The notes beneath the pieces are model-generated. The model worked only from the letters and a program-made list of their open reading frames with translations, did no database searches and had not been told where the DNA came from. Below are positions 10,426 to 19,470 of a DNA stretch of 64,000 bases, piece by piece (within the stretch, counting starts at the first letter, position 1; each line of letters begins with the position of its first letter). The stretch is from Pseudoalteromonas viridis (GTDB lineage: Bacteria > Pseudomonadota > Gammaproteobacteria > Enterobacterales > Alteromonadaceae): assembly GCF_017742995.1 (NCBI RefSeq), contig NZ_CP072425.1:124001-188000 (forward strand), given 5' to 3'. The position numbers and the translations under genes were made by a program.

Positions 10426-10565
10426 AACAAACCATTACCCCTTGCTAGGTTAAGTATATGAGCAAAGTAGTGACAAAGTCATGGTTTGATGCGCAGAGGC
10501 TTGAATCAACCGAGCTGCTGGCGTGTGTAATTACAACAATGCGCAATTACCTGGCCTGAAAAATG

Positions 10566-10593
10566 AAAAAGCCCCGCTAATACGAGGCTTTTT
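10566..10593 (-). terminator. Rho-independent terminator of the Phe/Thr tRNA operon
   Basis: On the minus strand a stem of AAAAAGCC / GGCTTTTT, with further pairing inside, lies 7 bases past the last tRNA-Phe and ends in a T run. It is symmetric enough to act from both sides. Confidence 0.75.
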
Positions 10594-10599
10594 AAAGAA

Positions 10600-10675
10600 T
10601 GGTGCCCAGAGGCGGAATCGAACCACCGACACGAGGATTTTCAATCCTCTGCTCTACCGACTGAGCTATCTGGGC
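10600..10675 (-). tRNA. tRNA-Phe(GAA), copy 1
   Basis: A 76-base tRNA with encoded CCA, all four arms and anticodon GAA in a TTGAAAA loop. Last gene of the operon and identical to the other three Phe copies. Confidence 0.97.
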
Positions 10676-10775
10676 TAAAACTGGTTATATTGTGCTGCTC
10701 TTTCGTCCATGAAGCGGTGGCCTGTCGTCGTCCTGACTCCACCTCAACAAGCTGAGAAGCGTTGCTTCGGTCTTG

Positions 10776-10800
10776 TTTCGCCCAACTGAGCTTCCGGGCT
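10776..10800 (-). pseudogene. Possible 5' remnant of a tRNA gene
   Basis: Read on the minus strand, GCCCGGAAGCTCAGTTGGG resembles the acceptor strand and D-arm of the neighbouring tRNAs (GCCCAGATAGCTCAGTCGG), but no anticodon arm, T-arm or matching 3' acceptor follows. It sits in the unusually long 135-base spacer between Thr copy 1 and Phe copy 1. Confidence 0.35.
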
Positions 10801-10810
10801 AGGAATAAAA

Positions 10811-10886
<76 letters not shown>

Positions 10887-10900
10887 GCACCTTTTAATAA

Positions 10901-10976
10901 TGGTGCCCAGAGGCGGAATCGAACCACCGACACGAGGATTTTCAATCCTCTGCTCTACCGACTGAGCTATCTGGGC
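10901..10976 (-). tRNA. tRNA-Phe(GAA), copy 2
   Basis: A 76-base tRNA with CCA encoded and anticodon GAA. The bases next to its 5' end (TAAAACTGGTTATATT on the plus strand) repeat those beside copy 1, a sign of local duplication. Confidence 0.97.
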
Positions 10977-11037
10977 TAAAACTGGTTATATTATGCTGCT
11001 TTAAAGCAGGAGCCTGAATTTCAGACTTAAAAAATAA

Positions 11038-11113
11038 TGGTGCCCAGAGGCGGAATCGAACCACCGACACGAGGATTTTCAATCCTCTGCTCTACCGACT
11101 GAGCTATCTGGGC
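11038..11113 (-). tRNA. tRNA-Phe(GAA), copy 3
   Basis: A 76-base tRNA with CCA encoded and anticodon GAA, five bases from Thr copy 2. Confidence 0.97.
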
Positions 11114-11118
11114 TTAAA

Positions 11119-11194
<76 letters not shown>

Positions 11195-11207
11195 GCACCT
11201 TTAAAAA

Positions 11208-11283
11208 TGGTGCCCAGAGGCGGAATCGAACCACCGACACGAGGATTTTCAATCCTCTGCTCTACCGACTGAGCTATCTGGGC
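11208..11283 (-). tRNA. tRNA-Phe(GAA), copy 4 (first gene of the operon)
   Basis: A 76-base tRNA with CCA encoded and anticodon GAA. It begins only a few bases after the predicted transcription start. Confidence 0.97.
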
Positions 11284-11292
11284 GTGCGGCGT

Positions 11293-11321
11293 ATTAAACG
11301 GGTTTTGCCTTGTTAAGTCAA
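11293..11321 (-). promoter_or_regulatory. Sigma-70 promoter of the tRNA-Phe/Thr operon
   Basis: On the minus strand, -35 TTGACT (11316-11321), a 17-base spacer and -10 TTTAAT (11293-11298). The GC-rich ACGCCGC just downstream is a typical stringent-control discriminator of stable-RNA promoters. Confidence 0.8.
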
Positions 11322-11533
11322 CTTTTTTTTAAACTCTATGTTCGACTGACCACTATTCCGACAAAACACGACTGATCGCTTAAATTTCCCTCTGTATTTG
11401 GTATTTTAAAGCACTTAATCGCGCCGTTTTATCTCCTGCGTTGGGCAAAAACGGGGAGAATTCGTCCAGCATAGGTGATAGGATTGCATCCAACACAGAA
11501 ACATAGCACAAAAGTTGGGTTCGGAATCATAAA

Positions 11534-14467
11534 ATGGAAAACTCGTCGCAAACGCAAATAAAGGGCTTCGTGCCACTGTTTATTGTCGTTACCATCATTA
11601 TTGCAGCTATTTCTGCTGCCGCTGCTTTTACCTGGCCGGGTAAACACCAGAGTAACACCGATATGCCCCAGCGGCCCGACCTTGTGCTGCTGGCAAAAGA
11701 CATCGCCACCCCTTTGTCACATTCCATGATGAAGCTGGGCTACAACTATGCCAAACAAATCCTTTCTGCGTTCGAGGCCAGCAACCCAGACATAGAACTG
11801 TACTTATATAGCGACAGTGGCATCGGGCAGGCCACCTTGGTGTATCAAACGAATGAGCAAAGCATCGCGCCTATAAAGCGCCAAACGAAAGTCGACCTGG
11901 GAGGCGAGCTTGTTGTACACCAGCCCCTGGTGCTGGATGATTTGCCGGTAGGCGAATTGATTTTAAGATATGCGCCTAAACAACCTGTGTCGAACGTAAC
12001 CCCTGTGACGAGCATCACCCTGGCAGTATGCGCTTTGCTACTGACCATCGCCTTTGGTATTTTCCTTAAGCGCCAGATCCTGGGCCGCCTGAGTAAAGAC
12101 CTGACCGAGCTCAACGAAGAACTACAGCATCTGCTGACGCAAAAGTCTTACGATATTCATGTCACCGAAAAGCTAAGCTTTGGGCTGTCGAAAACCGCGG
12201 TGGGCATTAACCAGTTAATCAATCAGATCCGAGACATCATTCAGGGCAACCAGGCAGCACAAAGAGAGCTAAAACAATTACAAACCAGTCTAGAATCTGA
12301 AGTACAGGCCCGCACCCTGGCACTGGAAAAAGCCACCCTGAATGCCGAGCGCGCCAGTGAGGCCAAGACCACCTTCCTGGCTACCATGAGCCATGAGATC
12401 AGAACCCCAATGAATGGAGTCATCGGCACCATAGATTTACTACGCCAAACTGAACTGGATGGTGCACAACATCGCCTGACCACCATTATTCGCGACTCAG
12501 CCTTTTCATTGCTGGGCATACTGGACGACATTCTCGACTTCTCAAAAATTGAAGCGGGTAAACTGCAGATGGATAACAGTGTTTTTTCTGTTTCCGAGAC
12601 CATTGAAGAGGTCGCCCGGGTGCTGTCATCTGTGGCCAGAAAGCGCAAACTAGATCTGCAACTGGCCATTGCACCGGACATTCCAAACAACCTGGTAGGT
12701 GATGCAGTGCGAGTTCGCCAGGTGCTATACAACCTGTGCAGCAATGCAATTAAATTCACCACCACCGATGACACAAGGCGTGGCTTTGTGAAAATTGCCG
12801 TGGAAGTTGCGCAAAACACGTCTGAACACTACACCTTGCGTTTTACGGTGACCGATAATGGTAAAGGTATGACGCAGGCCCAATTGCGAGAGATCTTTAA
12901 TCCCTTTATTCAGGCAGAAGGGTCAATTACCCGTGAATACGGCGGTACCGGCCTGGGCTTGTCGATCTGTAAGAGCCTGGTTGAACTGATGCTGGGTTCA
13001 ATTCATGTCAGCTCAGACATAGGCATGGGCAGTGAGTTTGTGGTGGAGCTACCGTTTAGTGTCAAAGGCCAGATAGCCTACGCCAATAAAGCAGTACTGA
13101 ACGGGCAAAGAATAGCAATACTGACCCATGAGTATGCACGTCGAAACATAGTGGCCCGTTATCTGTCCTTTATGGGCGCAGACACAGTGGTACTAAAAGA
13201 TGCTGATGAGCTGAGTGAATATCAATACGACAGTGATGTGATCTGGGTGCTCGATGGCCTGGACGGTATGGACAAAGTAAATGGTCAGCTACGTGATTTG
13301 CTCTATTCTATTGAACACAATAACCAACAGGTCATTGTACTTAGCACCATGGATGAACCGGCGTTAAATCACGACCGTATTTTCTATCTCAATGCGGCGC
13401 CGTTATGTAAGTCGAGCTTTATGACCGCCATTTTGGTCGCAGCAGGCCTGCACCAACCGAAAAAACTCAAGCCATCACGGTCATTAAACAAATACCTGAA
13501 TGTGGACGATGCCAGAGCAGCCAATAAACTGGTGCTGCTGGTAGAAGACAATGTGCTGAATCAGCAAGTTCTGACCGATCAGTTGCACCTGCTTGGCTAC
13601 GGCGTTGAGGTTGCCGAGAACGGAGAAGAAGGTCTGGCCCGCTGGCAACAAGCCCACTACCCTATCATTCTGACCGATCTGCACATGCCTAAGATGTCTG
13701 GCTACGACATGGTGGCCAAGATCCGTGAAGAGGCCGAGCAGGCAACTGACATCAACGCCCAGCCTTACATCATTGCCATTACGGCAAATGCACTTAAAGG
13801 TGAGCGTGACCGCTGTCTGGCAGCCGGCATGAACGATTACATCACTAAGCCGGTTGAGCTGAATGTACTGGAAGCGACCTTAGAAACCTGGCAGCAATCG
13901 ACAGGTAAGCCTGCACGACCCACGGCAGAAAACAAAACAACGTCAGAACCGACAGCAGCACAAGAACCTGTCGCGCCATCACAAGCGCCAGCTAAACCGG
14001 TTGCAGCAGATAACGAACACCAAGCCCCGGCAGAAACCGCTGAGCCAGTAGATGACTCGAGTGATGCACAGCCAGTGGCAGAGCAAGCGCCCGAGCCACA
14101 ACAAGCAGCCCCCGAAGAGCCTATCGATCTCGCGCAGCTGGACAAGTATGTGAATCATGATGCAAACAAACGACTGCGCTTTTTCCGCATGTATCTGGAG
14201 CAAAGCAGTGAGCTGGCCCGGGATATCAACGGCGCCGTGATCTCTATGAGCCAGGAAGAAATCGTCGAGGCCTGCCATCAGCTCAAATCTATTTCAAAGA
14301 CCATAGGTGCGCATCGGGTTGCTGATGTAGCGGCTGAGTTTGAGCAACGCTGTAAAGGCGAGGAGCTGAGCAGTGACGACCTGATCCATTTACGTGACAC
14401 TCTGGAAACACACTACCAGCAAGCCACTGAGTTTATTCAACGCTATTTGCAATCACAGGTTGAGTAA
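11534..14467 (+). CDS. Hybrid sensor histidine kinase with receiver and HPt domains
   Basis: A 977-residue inner-membrane phosphorelay kinase: TM1 at about 12-32, a periplasmic sensor of about 125 residues, TM2 at about 161-178, a HAMP-like/coiled linker, HisKA with phospho-acceptor His287 (FLATMSHEIRTPMNG), an HATPase domain with DNGKGM and GGTGLGLS, a receiver with acceptor Asp715 (ILTDLHMPKMSG), an Ala/Pro/Glu-rich flexible linker, and a C-terminal HPt with His915 (CHQLKSISKTIGAH). The pre-receiver stretch (about 510-650) looks like a degenerate receiver. The layout matches BarA-type unorthodox kinases, but the sensor is not one I recognise. No response regulator is adjacent, so its partner is elsewhere. 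Confidence 0.9.
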   Translation: MENSSQTQIKGFVPLFIVVTIIIAAISAAAAFTWPGKHQSNTDMPQRPDLVLLAKDIATPLSHSMMKLGYNYAKQILSAFEASNPDIELYLYSDSGIGQATLVYQTNEQSIAPIKRQTKVDLGGELVVHQPLVLDDLPVGELILRYAPKQPVSNVTPVTSITLAVCALLLTIAFGIFLKRQILGRLSKDLTELNEELQHLLTQKSYDIHVTEKLSFGLSKTAVGINQLINQIRDIIQGNQAAQRELKQLQTSLESEVQARTLALEKATLNAERASEAKTTFLATMSHEIRTPMNGVIGTIDLLRQTELDGAQHRLTTIIRDSAFSLLGILDDILDFSKIEAGKLQMDNSVFSVSETIEEVARVLSSVARKRKLDLQLAIAPDIPNNLVGDAVRVRQVLYNLCSNAIKFTTTDDTRRGFVKIAVEVAQNTSEHYTLRFTVTDNGKGMTQAQLREIFNPFIQAEGSITREYGGTGLGLSICKSLVELMLGSIHVSSDIGMGSEFVVELPFSVKGQIAYANKAVLNGQRIAILTHEYARRNIVARYLSFMGADTVVLKDADELSEYQYDSDVIWVLDGLDGMDKVNGQLRDLLYSIEHNNQQVIVLSTMDEPALNHDRIFYLNAAPLCKSSFMTAILVAAGLHQPKKLKPSRSLNKYLNVDDARAANKLVLLVEDNVLNQQVLTDQLHLLGYGVEVAENGEEGLARWQQAHYPIILTDLHMPKMSGYDMVAKIREEAEQATDINAQPYIIAITANALKGERDRCLAAGMNDYITKPVELNVLEATLETWQQSTGKPARPTAENKTTSEPTAAQEPVAPSQAPAKPVAADNEHQAPAETAEPVDDSSDAQPVAEQAPEPQQAAPEEPIDLAQLDKYVNHDANKRLRFFRMYLEQSSELARDINGAVISMSQEEIVEACHQLKSISKTIGAHRVADVAAEFEQRCKGEELSSDDLIHLRDTLETHYQQATEFIQRYLQSQVE

Positions 14468-14470
14468 CAG

Positions 14471-14507
14471 CGATGCGCTCAGTAGCACAGTGCTGCTGAG
14501 CGCATCG
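14471..14507. terminator. Long hairpin between convergent genes
   Basis: CGATGCGCTCAG pairs with CTGAGCGCATCG (12 bp), with more pairing inside the loop, directly after the kinase stop and before the end of the convergent small membrane gene. There is no T run, so it may block or pause rather than terminate classically. Confidence 0.5.
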
Positions 14508-14509
14508 GG

Positions 14510-14689
14510 CTAGCCCTGCACCATATCGTAAATCAGGCGGATCACGATAGAAACCATCACCAACGGCAAAATATATTTACCGTACTTCTGCATTTTATCC
14601 AGTCCCATGCGGCTTTGATATTTCTCAAGCAGTGGGATCAAGATCAGCAAAGCGACGACCAGGCTGCCTAAAATTATCAGAACATTCAT
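14510..14689 (-). CDS. Small two-helix membrane protein
   Basis: A 59-residue protein made of two hydrophobic segments (VLIILGSLVVALLILIPLL and YILPLVMVSIVIRLIYDMV) joined by a basic loop. The start was placed at ATG 14689 because AAGGAG lies nine bases upstream; a longer form from 14752 would add 21 polar residues before the first helix. Function unknown and no family recognised. Confidence 0.65.
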   Translation of the reverse strand: MNVLIILGSLVVALLILIPLLEKYQSRMGLDKMQKYGKYILPLVMVSIVIRLIYDMVQG

Positions 14690-14763
14690 AACTACGCGCT
14701 CCTTATGTTGATGGCGATACCATGCCACAGCTGTACCTGCTTTGCCAAGCATTGGGTCAGTTC

Positions 14764-14984
14764 ATACCAATTTGCTTAATTAAGTGTTCTATTTTGAGGC
14801 GAGAAAATATGTTCGATAACACCGCTACCGCGTCCTGCTATCGCTGAGGCACCTACATCCATATAGGCGAGGCAAAAATTTGCGAACGAATACCTTAGGT
14901 AAAGGTTCTAAATGAGAAATTTTTAACACAGTTAGCGTCATATTTGCTCCTTCAAATTGACCAAGTATTAAGTCAAATTGGTAT
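14764..14984. mobile_element. MITE-like element with imperfect ~48-bp terminal inverted repeats
   Basis: The element starts ATACCAATTTGCTTAAT and ends with the reverse complement of ATACCAATTTGACTTAAT. The match extends inward (ATTTTGAGGCGAGAAAATATG against AATTTGAAGGAGCAAATATG). It is 221 bp long and carries no reading frame of note. It lies between a small membrane gene and the oad terminator. Dispersed elements with ATACCAAT ends are common in Pseudoalteromonas genomes as far as I recall. No clear target duplication is visible. Confidence 0.6.
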
Positions 14985-14997
14985 CATAAGGAGGAAA

Positions 14998-15026
14998 AGA
15001 AAAAAGCGCGAAGCAGTACTTCGCGC
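14998..15026 (-). terminator. Rho-independent terminator of the oad operon
   Basis: On the minus strand GCGCGAAG, a 5-base loop and CTTCGCGC are followed by a TTTTTTC run, 17 bases beyond the oadB stop. Confidence 0.88.
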
Positions 15027-15042
15027 AACAGGTTGGAGAGTG

Positions 15043-16176
15043 CTAACCGACTAGCGCAAGCAAGATACCCGCAGCAACGGCACTGCCCAGTACCCCCGCC
15101 ACATTAGGTCCCATTGCATGCATCAATAAGAAGTTGTGAGGATTGCTTTCCAGGCCGACCTTGTTCACCACTCGAGCAGCCATTGGTACTGCCGATACCC
15201 CAGCCGCACCGACAAGTGGATTAATGGGGCTGTCACCGGCAAAACGGTTCATCACTTTGGCCATATATACCCCCGATGCCGTACCAATGCTAAAGGCCAC
15301 GGCCCCCAGCACCAGGATCCCGATTGTCTCTACCGTGAGGAACTGATCTGCGGCCAGCTTAGAGCCGACTGCCAGACCAAGGAAAATGGTCGTTATATTG
15401 ATGATTTCGTTCTGAGCCGAGTTACTCAGGCGATCAACCACCCCGGATTCCTTCATCAGGTTGCCCAAACAGAACATCCCAACCAGTGGCGTTGCCGCCG
15501 GTAAGAATAGTAAGGTCAGTGCCAGCACACCCAGTGGGAACAGGATCTTCTCCTGCTTAGAGACCGCTCTTAACTGAGGCATAGCAATATTTCGCTCTTC
15601 CTCTGTGGTCAGTAAGCGCATAATGGGCGGCTGAATGATAGGCACCAGCGCCATGTAGGAATATGCAGCCACCGCAATGGCCCCCAACAACTCAGGCGAC
15701 AGGCGTGAAGCCAGGAATATGGCCGTTGGGCCATCAGCGCCCCCGATAATCGCAATTGCCGACGCATCTTGCAGGGTAAATTCAAAGCCAGGCACATAAT
15801 TCAGTAAAATGGCACCAAATAGGGTCGCAAAAATACCAAACTGAGCAGCGGCGCCCAGCAACAACATTCTGGGGTTCGCGATCAGCGCACTGAAGTCGGT
15901 CAGCGCCCCAACGCCCATAAAGATCAGTAGCGGAAATACCCCACTGTCGATGCCAATGTAATACACGTAATACAGCAGGCCACCGGGATCGGCCAGACCC
16001 GCAACCGGAATATTGGTTAGAATGGCACCAAAGCCAATTGGCACCAATAGCAAGGGCTCAAACCCTTTTGCAATTGCCAGATAAAGTAAGCCACAACCAA
16101 CCGCTATCATGGCCAGTGCGGGAAAGGTCAGGTTGGCCAGCCCCGTTGCTGACCACAGGTTCACAAGTCCATCCAT
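15043..16176 (-). CDS. oadB: Oxaloacetate decarboxylase beta subunit (sodium-pumping membrane subunit)
   Basis: This 377-residue polytopic membrane protein carries out the decarboxylation of carboxybiotin coupled to Na+ export. The conserved intramembrane motif [10 protein letters not shown], which holds the essential Asp, is present, as are [14 protein letters not shown] and [10 protein letters not shown]. The start is ATG 16176 with AGGAGG just upstream; longer starts would run back into the end of oadA. It is the last gene of oadG-oadA-oadB, 10 bases after oadA, and is followed by a strong terminator. Confidence 0.93.
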   Translation of the reverse strand: MDGLVNLWSATGLANLTFPALAMIAVGCGLLYLAIAKGFEPLLLVPIGFGAILTNIPVAGLADPGGLLYYVYYIGIDSGVFPLLIFMGVGALTDFSALIANPRMLLLGAAAQFGIFATLFGAILLNYVPGFEFTLQDASAIAIIGGADGPTAIFLASRLSPELLGAIAVAAYSYMALVPIIQPPIMRLLTTEEERNIAMPQLRAVSKQEKILFPLGVLALTLLFLPAATPLVGMFCLGNLMKESGVVDRLSNSAQNEIINITTIFLGLAVGSKLAADQFLTVETIGILVLGAVAFSIGTASGVYMAKVMNRFAGDSPINPLVGAAGVSAVPMAARVVNKVGLESNPHNFLLMHAMGPNVAGVLGSAVAAGILLALVG

Positions 16177-16186
16177 TGCAGGCCTC

Positions 16187-17959
16187 CTATGCCAGCTCGA
16201 CGATGGCGTCGCCAGCCGATACAGAGTCACCTTCATTGACCAGGATATCGGCAATTTTACCGCTGTGCGTCGCGCGCACTTCGGTTTCCATCTTCATTGC
16301 CTCCATGATCAACACCAAATCGCCCTGCTCTACCACATCGCCACGTCGGGCATGGAGTTTAAAGATGTTACCGGCCAGTGGCGCGTTGAGCGTTTCACCA
16401 CTGCTCACCGAGGCCGATTGTGGCATCAGCTCGCTGTCCTTTACCGCCACTTGCTGTAACTCACCGCCCGGTGCAACCACCACATTGTAAACCTTGCCAT
16501 CGACCTGAACACTGTAGCGCTCTTGTGATGCTTTAGACTGTGCCGGTTTTGGCGCAGCTGAGTTGTTCTGTACCAGCTCTGGTTTAGGCTCAAATGCCGC
16601 CGGGTTATCCCGGTTTTGTATAAATTTCAAGCCTATCTGCGGGAACAAAGCATAAGTAAGCACGTCATCAATCACCGCATCACTGAGGGTCAGTGACAGG
16701 CCCTTGGCTTTATCGAGTAGGTCGGACTCAAGCTGCGCCAGCTCCGGCTCGATTAAGTCTGCCGGACGACAGGTGATTGCTTCTGCTCCATCGAGCACCC
16801 GCTGTTGCAGCGCGGCATCAACCGCTGCCGGTGTTTTCCCGTATTCACCTTTAAGCACGCCCGCGGTTTCTTTGGTGATGGTTTTATAGCGCTCCCCGGT
16901 CAGCACATTCAGTACAGCCTGGGTCCCGACTATCTGCGAGGTAGGCGTCACCAGAGGCAGGTAACCCAAATCCTGACGGACCGATGGGATCTCCTTAAGT
17001 ACTTCATCCAGACGGTCCCCTGCACCTTGCTCTTTGAGCTGATTTTCCATATTGGTCAGCATACCACCTGGCACCTGGGCAGACAGAATGCGGCCATCCA
17101 CGCCCTTAAGGCTGCCCTCAAAGGCCGCATACTTTTTACGAACATCACGGAAATAAGCCGCAATTTCTTCAAGCTGCAATAAGTCCAGTCCGGTATCTCT
17201 TTCAGTGCCCTCTACAATCGACACCAAAGTTTCTGTAGCACTGTGACCATAGGTCATACTCATTGAAGAAATCGCGGTATCCAGCATATCAATGCCCGCA
17301 TCGACCGCTTTTTGGTAAGTGGCAGTGCTCAGACCTGTAGTGGCATGACATTGCATTGCAATGGGCACAGACACGGTGTTCTTCAGCTCCCGGATCAACA
17401 CTTCTGCATCATAAGGCTTGAGCAACCCGGCCATGTCTTTGATACAAATTGAATGGCAGCCCATTTGTTCCAGCTGCTTCGCCTGCGTGAGCCACATCTC
17501 CAGGGTGTGTACCGGGCTGACCGTATATGAGATGGTACCCTGCGCATGTGCGCCCACTTTAATGGCAGCGCGAATCGCAGTTTCCAGGTTGCGTACATCA
17601 TTCATGGCATCAAAAATACGGAAGACATCCACCCCGTTATGATGGGCACGCTCAACAAATTTTTCGACAACATCATCCGCATAGTGCCGGTATCCCAACA
17701 GGTTTTGACCCCTTAACAGCATCTGTTGTTTGGTATTTGGCATGGCTTCTTTGAGGGCACGGATCCGATACCAGGGATCTTCACCAAGATAACGAATACA
17801 TGCATCAAAAGTGGCACCTCCCCAGGATTCCACTGACCAGTAGCCAATCTGATCGAGTTTTTCAGCGATTGGCAACATATCCTCAAGGCGCATACGCGTG
17901 GCCAGTAGCGACTGATGTGCATCACGCAGTACCAATTCTGTTAGTTTGAGCTGTGACAT
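16187..17959 (-). CDS. oadA: Oxaloacetate decarboxylase alpha subunit (carboxyltransferase plus biotin carrier)
   Basis: The 590 residues comprise an N-terminal HMGL-like/PYC carboxyltransferase barrel starting [16 protein letters not shown], with the metal-site HATTGL region, a PYC_OADA domain, a Pro/Ala-rich hinge (about 485-505) and a C-terminal biotinyl domain with biotinylated Lys556 in EAMKMET. It moves the carboxyl of oxaloacetate to biotin, forming pyruvate; OadB then releases CO2 and pumps Na+. AAGGGG precedes the ATG. It lies 14 bases after oadG. Confidence 0.95.
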   Translation of the reverse strand: MSQLKLTELVLRDAHQSLLATRMRLEDMLPIAEKLDQIGYWSVESWGGATFDACIRYLGEDPWYRIRALKEAMPNTKQQMLLRGQNLLGYRHYADDVVEKFVERAHHNGVDVFRIFDAMNDVRNLETAIRAAIKVGAHAQGTISYTVSPVHTLEMWLTQAKQLEQMGCHSICIKDMAGLLKPYDAEVLIRELKNTVSVPIAMQCHATTGLSTATYQKAVDAGIDMLDTAISSMSMTYGHSATETLVSIVEGTERDTGLDLLQLEEIAAYFRDVRKKYAAFEGSLKGVDGRILSAQVPGGMLTNMENQLKEQGAGDRLDEVLKEIPSVRQDLGYLPLVTPTSQIVGTQAVLNVLTGERYKTITKETAGVLKGEYGKTPAAVDAALQQRVLDGAEAITCRPADLIEPELAQLESDLLDKAKGLSLTLSDAVIDDVLTYALFPQIGLKFIQNRDNPAAFEPKPELVQNNSAAPKPAQSKASQERYSVQVDGKVYNVVVAPGGELQQVAVKDSELMPQSASVSSGETLNAPLAGNIFKLHARRGDVVEQGDLVLIMEAMKMETEVRATHSGKIADILVNEGDSVSAGDAIVELA

Positions 17960-17973
17960 AAATGACCCCTTGA

Positions 17974-18234
17974 TTATTTTTCTGATGGGAAGTGCTGGTT
18001 ACGGTATTGCGAAATCGCGGCACTGATAGCCGCCAGGTGTTCTGCGGGCACGTGCTCAGCGCCAGCAGGCTTTGACTTGGCTGCCTGTGACCTTGGTTGC
18101 ACCGGCTCATCCGGGGCGGCGAATTTGGATAGCCCCTTCACTGCGATGATCAAAATAGACAAGAATACAAACACCCCGACCATGCCGGTAAGCATTAAGT
18201 TGGCGGCCTGAGCCAGTAAGGCGGTTATGTCCAT
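17974..18234 (-). CDS. oadG: Oxaloacetate decarboxylase gamma subunit
   Basis: An 86-residue single-helix membrane protein ([22 protein letters not shown]) with a Pro/Ala/Lys-rich linker and a C-terminal helix [14 protein letters not shown], the usual OadG form that anchors the alpha subunit and binds zinc. The start at ATG 18234 has AGGGGAGA upstream; an earlier in-frame start would add 18 polar residues. First gene of the oad operon. Confidence 0.88.
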   Translation of the reverse strand: MDITALLAQAANLMLTGMVGVFVFLSILIIAVKGLSKFAAPDEPVQPRSQAAKSKPAGAEHVPAEHLAAISAAISQYRNQHFPSEK

Positions 18235-18322
18235 CTCTGCTCTCCCCTTGTTGTTAACATTTTTTTGCGTGGCATCATGCAGATACAATAGATAGCCACA
18301 ATTTATAGATAATTATGCAATC

Positions 18323-18350
18323 ATCATAACAAAACCGCCTGCTTTGTAAA
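18323..18350 (-). promoter_or_regulatory. Possible oadGAB promoter
   Basis: On the minus strand, -35 TTTACA (18345-18350), a 16-base spacer and -10 TATGAT (18323-18328), about 90 bases before oadG. The first GntR-type box ends 10 bases upstream of the -35. The pattern match is moderate only. Confidence 0.45.
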
Positions 18351-18360
18351 CCAAGCTGTA

Positions 18361-18376
18361 AATTGGTATTACCAAT
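18361..18376. promoter_or_regulatory. GntR/FadR-type operator box 1 (PdhR/LldR-like)
   Basis: AATTGGTATTACCAAT is a near-perfect palindrome of the form TTGGT-N3-ACCAA, the core bound by PdhR and LldR in enterics. It lies upstream of oadG, where control by pyruvate or lactate would make metabolic sense. Confidence 0.55.
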
Positions 18377-18533
18377 AACAAATTACACACAATTTCAACC
18401 TGTTACGATAATCCAAATGAAAATTTAATGAAAACAGGGGAATAAATATGAAAAATAGTCAAGATACTCGACAAAAATAAGCAGATGGCATAAAAATTAT
18501 TCACCCACCACTTTACCCTGAACAGAAACGTAT

Positions 18534-18549
18534 AATTGGTATGACCAAG
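18534..18549. promoter_or_regulatory. GntR/FadR-type operator box 2 (PdhR/LldR-like)
   Basis: AATTGGTATGACCAAG holds a second TTGGT-N3-ACCAA core, 173 bases from box 1. The AT-rich stretch between the boxes (18377-18533) has no gene I can support. Two distant boxes could allow looping. Confidence 0.5.
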
Positions 18550-18633
18550 AAATCTATTTTTTGAAATGTTAACAGCGCTATACAAGACCAATCCGCAGTT
18601 TACGTAAAGTCGCTCATGAGGAAGATTTCGGGG

Positions 18634-18639
18634 TATAAT
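18634..18639 (+). promoter_or_regulatory. Possible -10 element of the YcxB-like gene
   Basis: TATAAT lies 30 bases before the preferred GTG start. No convincing -35 is present at the right distance. Confidence 0.4.
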
Positions 18640-18668
18640 GGTTGGATGAAATAACTGGAGTTGTGTTT

Positions 18669-19139
18669 GTGTTTCACTGCGAGTTTACGCTGGATAAAGA
18701 TTACTTTCGCGAATGTTTTGATCAGTCATTGCCTTACAGCAATGTCAGCAAGCCCAAGTATGCCCTGGTCGCATTTTTGTTCGCCCTGGGCTGTGTTGCC
18801 ATCTATGGCTTAGATAATGCCTACTTAGGTAACTTTTTAATTTTATTGGCTGTTTTAGAATGTATCGCACACTATTACCGACGCCCCTGGTGGGTGGCAA
18901 GGCAAATGGTCACCCGTGCCAGTGGCAGCAAAATAACACTGGACATTAATGAACAGGGCGTCACGGCCACTAACCCGTATAAGTCTTATCAGATCCCCTG
19001 GTCAGAGGTAAATGAAATAGCAGAAACCGAGCTGGGCGTGGTGCTGGTGCGCGCCGGTACAAACCAGTACATTTCTAAAAAAGCCCTGTCCGACGAGGCC
19101 TTGCAATATATTTTGAGCAAAAAAAATAGCCACGACTGA
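18669..19139 (+). CDS. YcxB-like membrane protein
   Basis: About 156 residues: a short N-terminal domain (FHCEFTLDKDYFRECFDQS), two adjacent hydrophobic helices (ALVAFLFALGCVAIYGL and YLGNFLILLAVLECIAHYY) and a cytoplasmic C-terminal domain with the YcxB pattern ITLDINEQGVTATNPYKSYQIPWSEVNEI. Start chosen at GTG 18669, 8 bases after TGGAG; TTG 18642 and GTG 18663 are in frame but badly spaced. Function of the family unknown. The stop codon lies in the loop of the downstream terminator. Confidence 0.72.
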   Translation: MFHCEFTLDKDYFRECFDQSLPYSNVSKPKYALVAFLFALGCVAIYGLDNAYLGNFLILLAVLECIAHYYRRPWWVARQMVTRASGSKITLDINEQGVTATNPYKSYQIPWSEVNEIAETELGVVLVRAGTNQYISKKALSDEALQYILSKKNSHD

Positions 19140-19153
19140 GTGGCTACTTTTTT
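19127..19153. terminator. Bidirectional intrinsic terminator
   Basis: TAGCCAC, loop GACTGA, GTGGCTA, then CTTTTTT on the plus strand; an A run before the stem gives a T run on the minus strand. It serves the YcxB-like gene and probably the convergent csrA. Confidence 0.85.
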
Positions 19154-19188
19154 CGAATTCTACCGGGCTGTGCGCCGGGAATTGTAGA

Positions 19189-19380
19189 TTACATATTGCC
19201 CGTAGTCGGGTTAGACTTTTCAGCCTGAATACGCATGTAGATCTCTTCACGGTGTACAGAAACATCTTTAGGGGCGTTAACGCCAATACGAACTTGATTT
19301 CCTTTAACACCTAATACGGTTACAGTTACTTCATCACCTATCATTAGAGTTTCGCCTACACGGCGAGTTAGAATTAGCAT
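19189..19380 (-). CDS. csrA: Carbon storage regulator CsrA
   Basis: A 63-residue RNA-binding dimer that blocks or stabilises target mRNAs at GGA motifs. The family signature [18 protein letters not shown] and the binding strand [12 protein letters not shown] are complete. It lies downstream of lysC and alaS, the usual arrangement in Alteromonadales (in E. coli alaS-csrA). A 90-base gap separates it from lysC, so it probably also has its own promoter. Confidence 0.97.
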   Translation of the reverse strand: MLILTRRVGETLMIGDEVTVTVLGVKGNQVRIGVNAPKDVSVHREEIYMRIQAEKSNPTTGNM

Positions 19381-19470
19381 TCTCTTGCTCCTGTTATTCC
19401 AAAATTTAAAAGATTCCGCGTCTTGGTCATTTTAATGAAAAGTTTCCGTAAAAGTAAGCAAAATAATTGC

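Noticed and set aside
12241..12819. 192-codon frame on the minus strand inside the hybrid kinase
   Set aside because: Shadow of the kinase gene; Ser/Arg-rich composition, no family features.
18449..18481. Ten-codon frame with AGGGG upstream in the oad regulatory region
   Set aside because: Too short and without an attenuator structure; random occurrence in AT-rich DNA is more likely.
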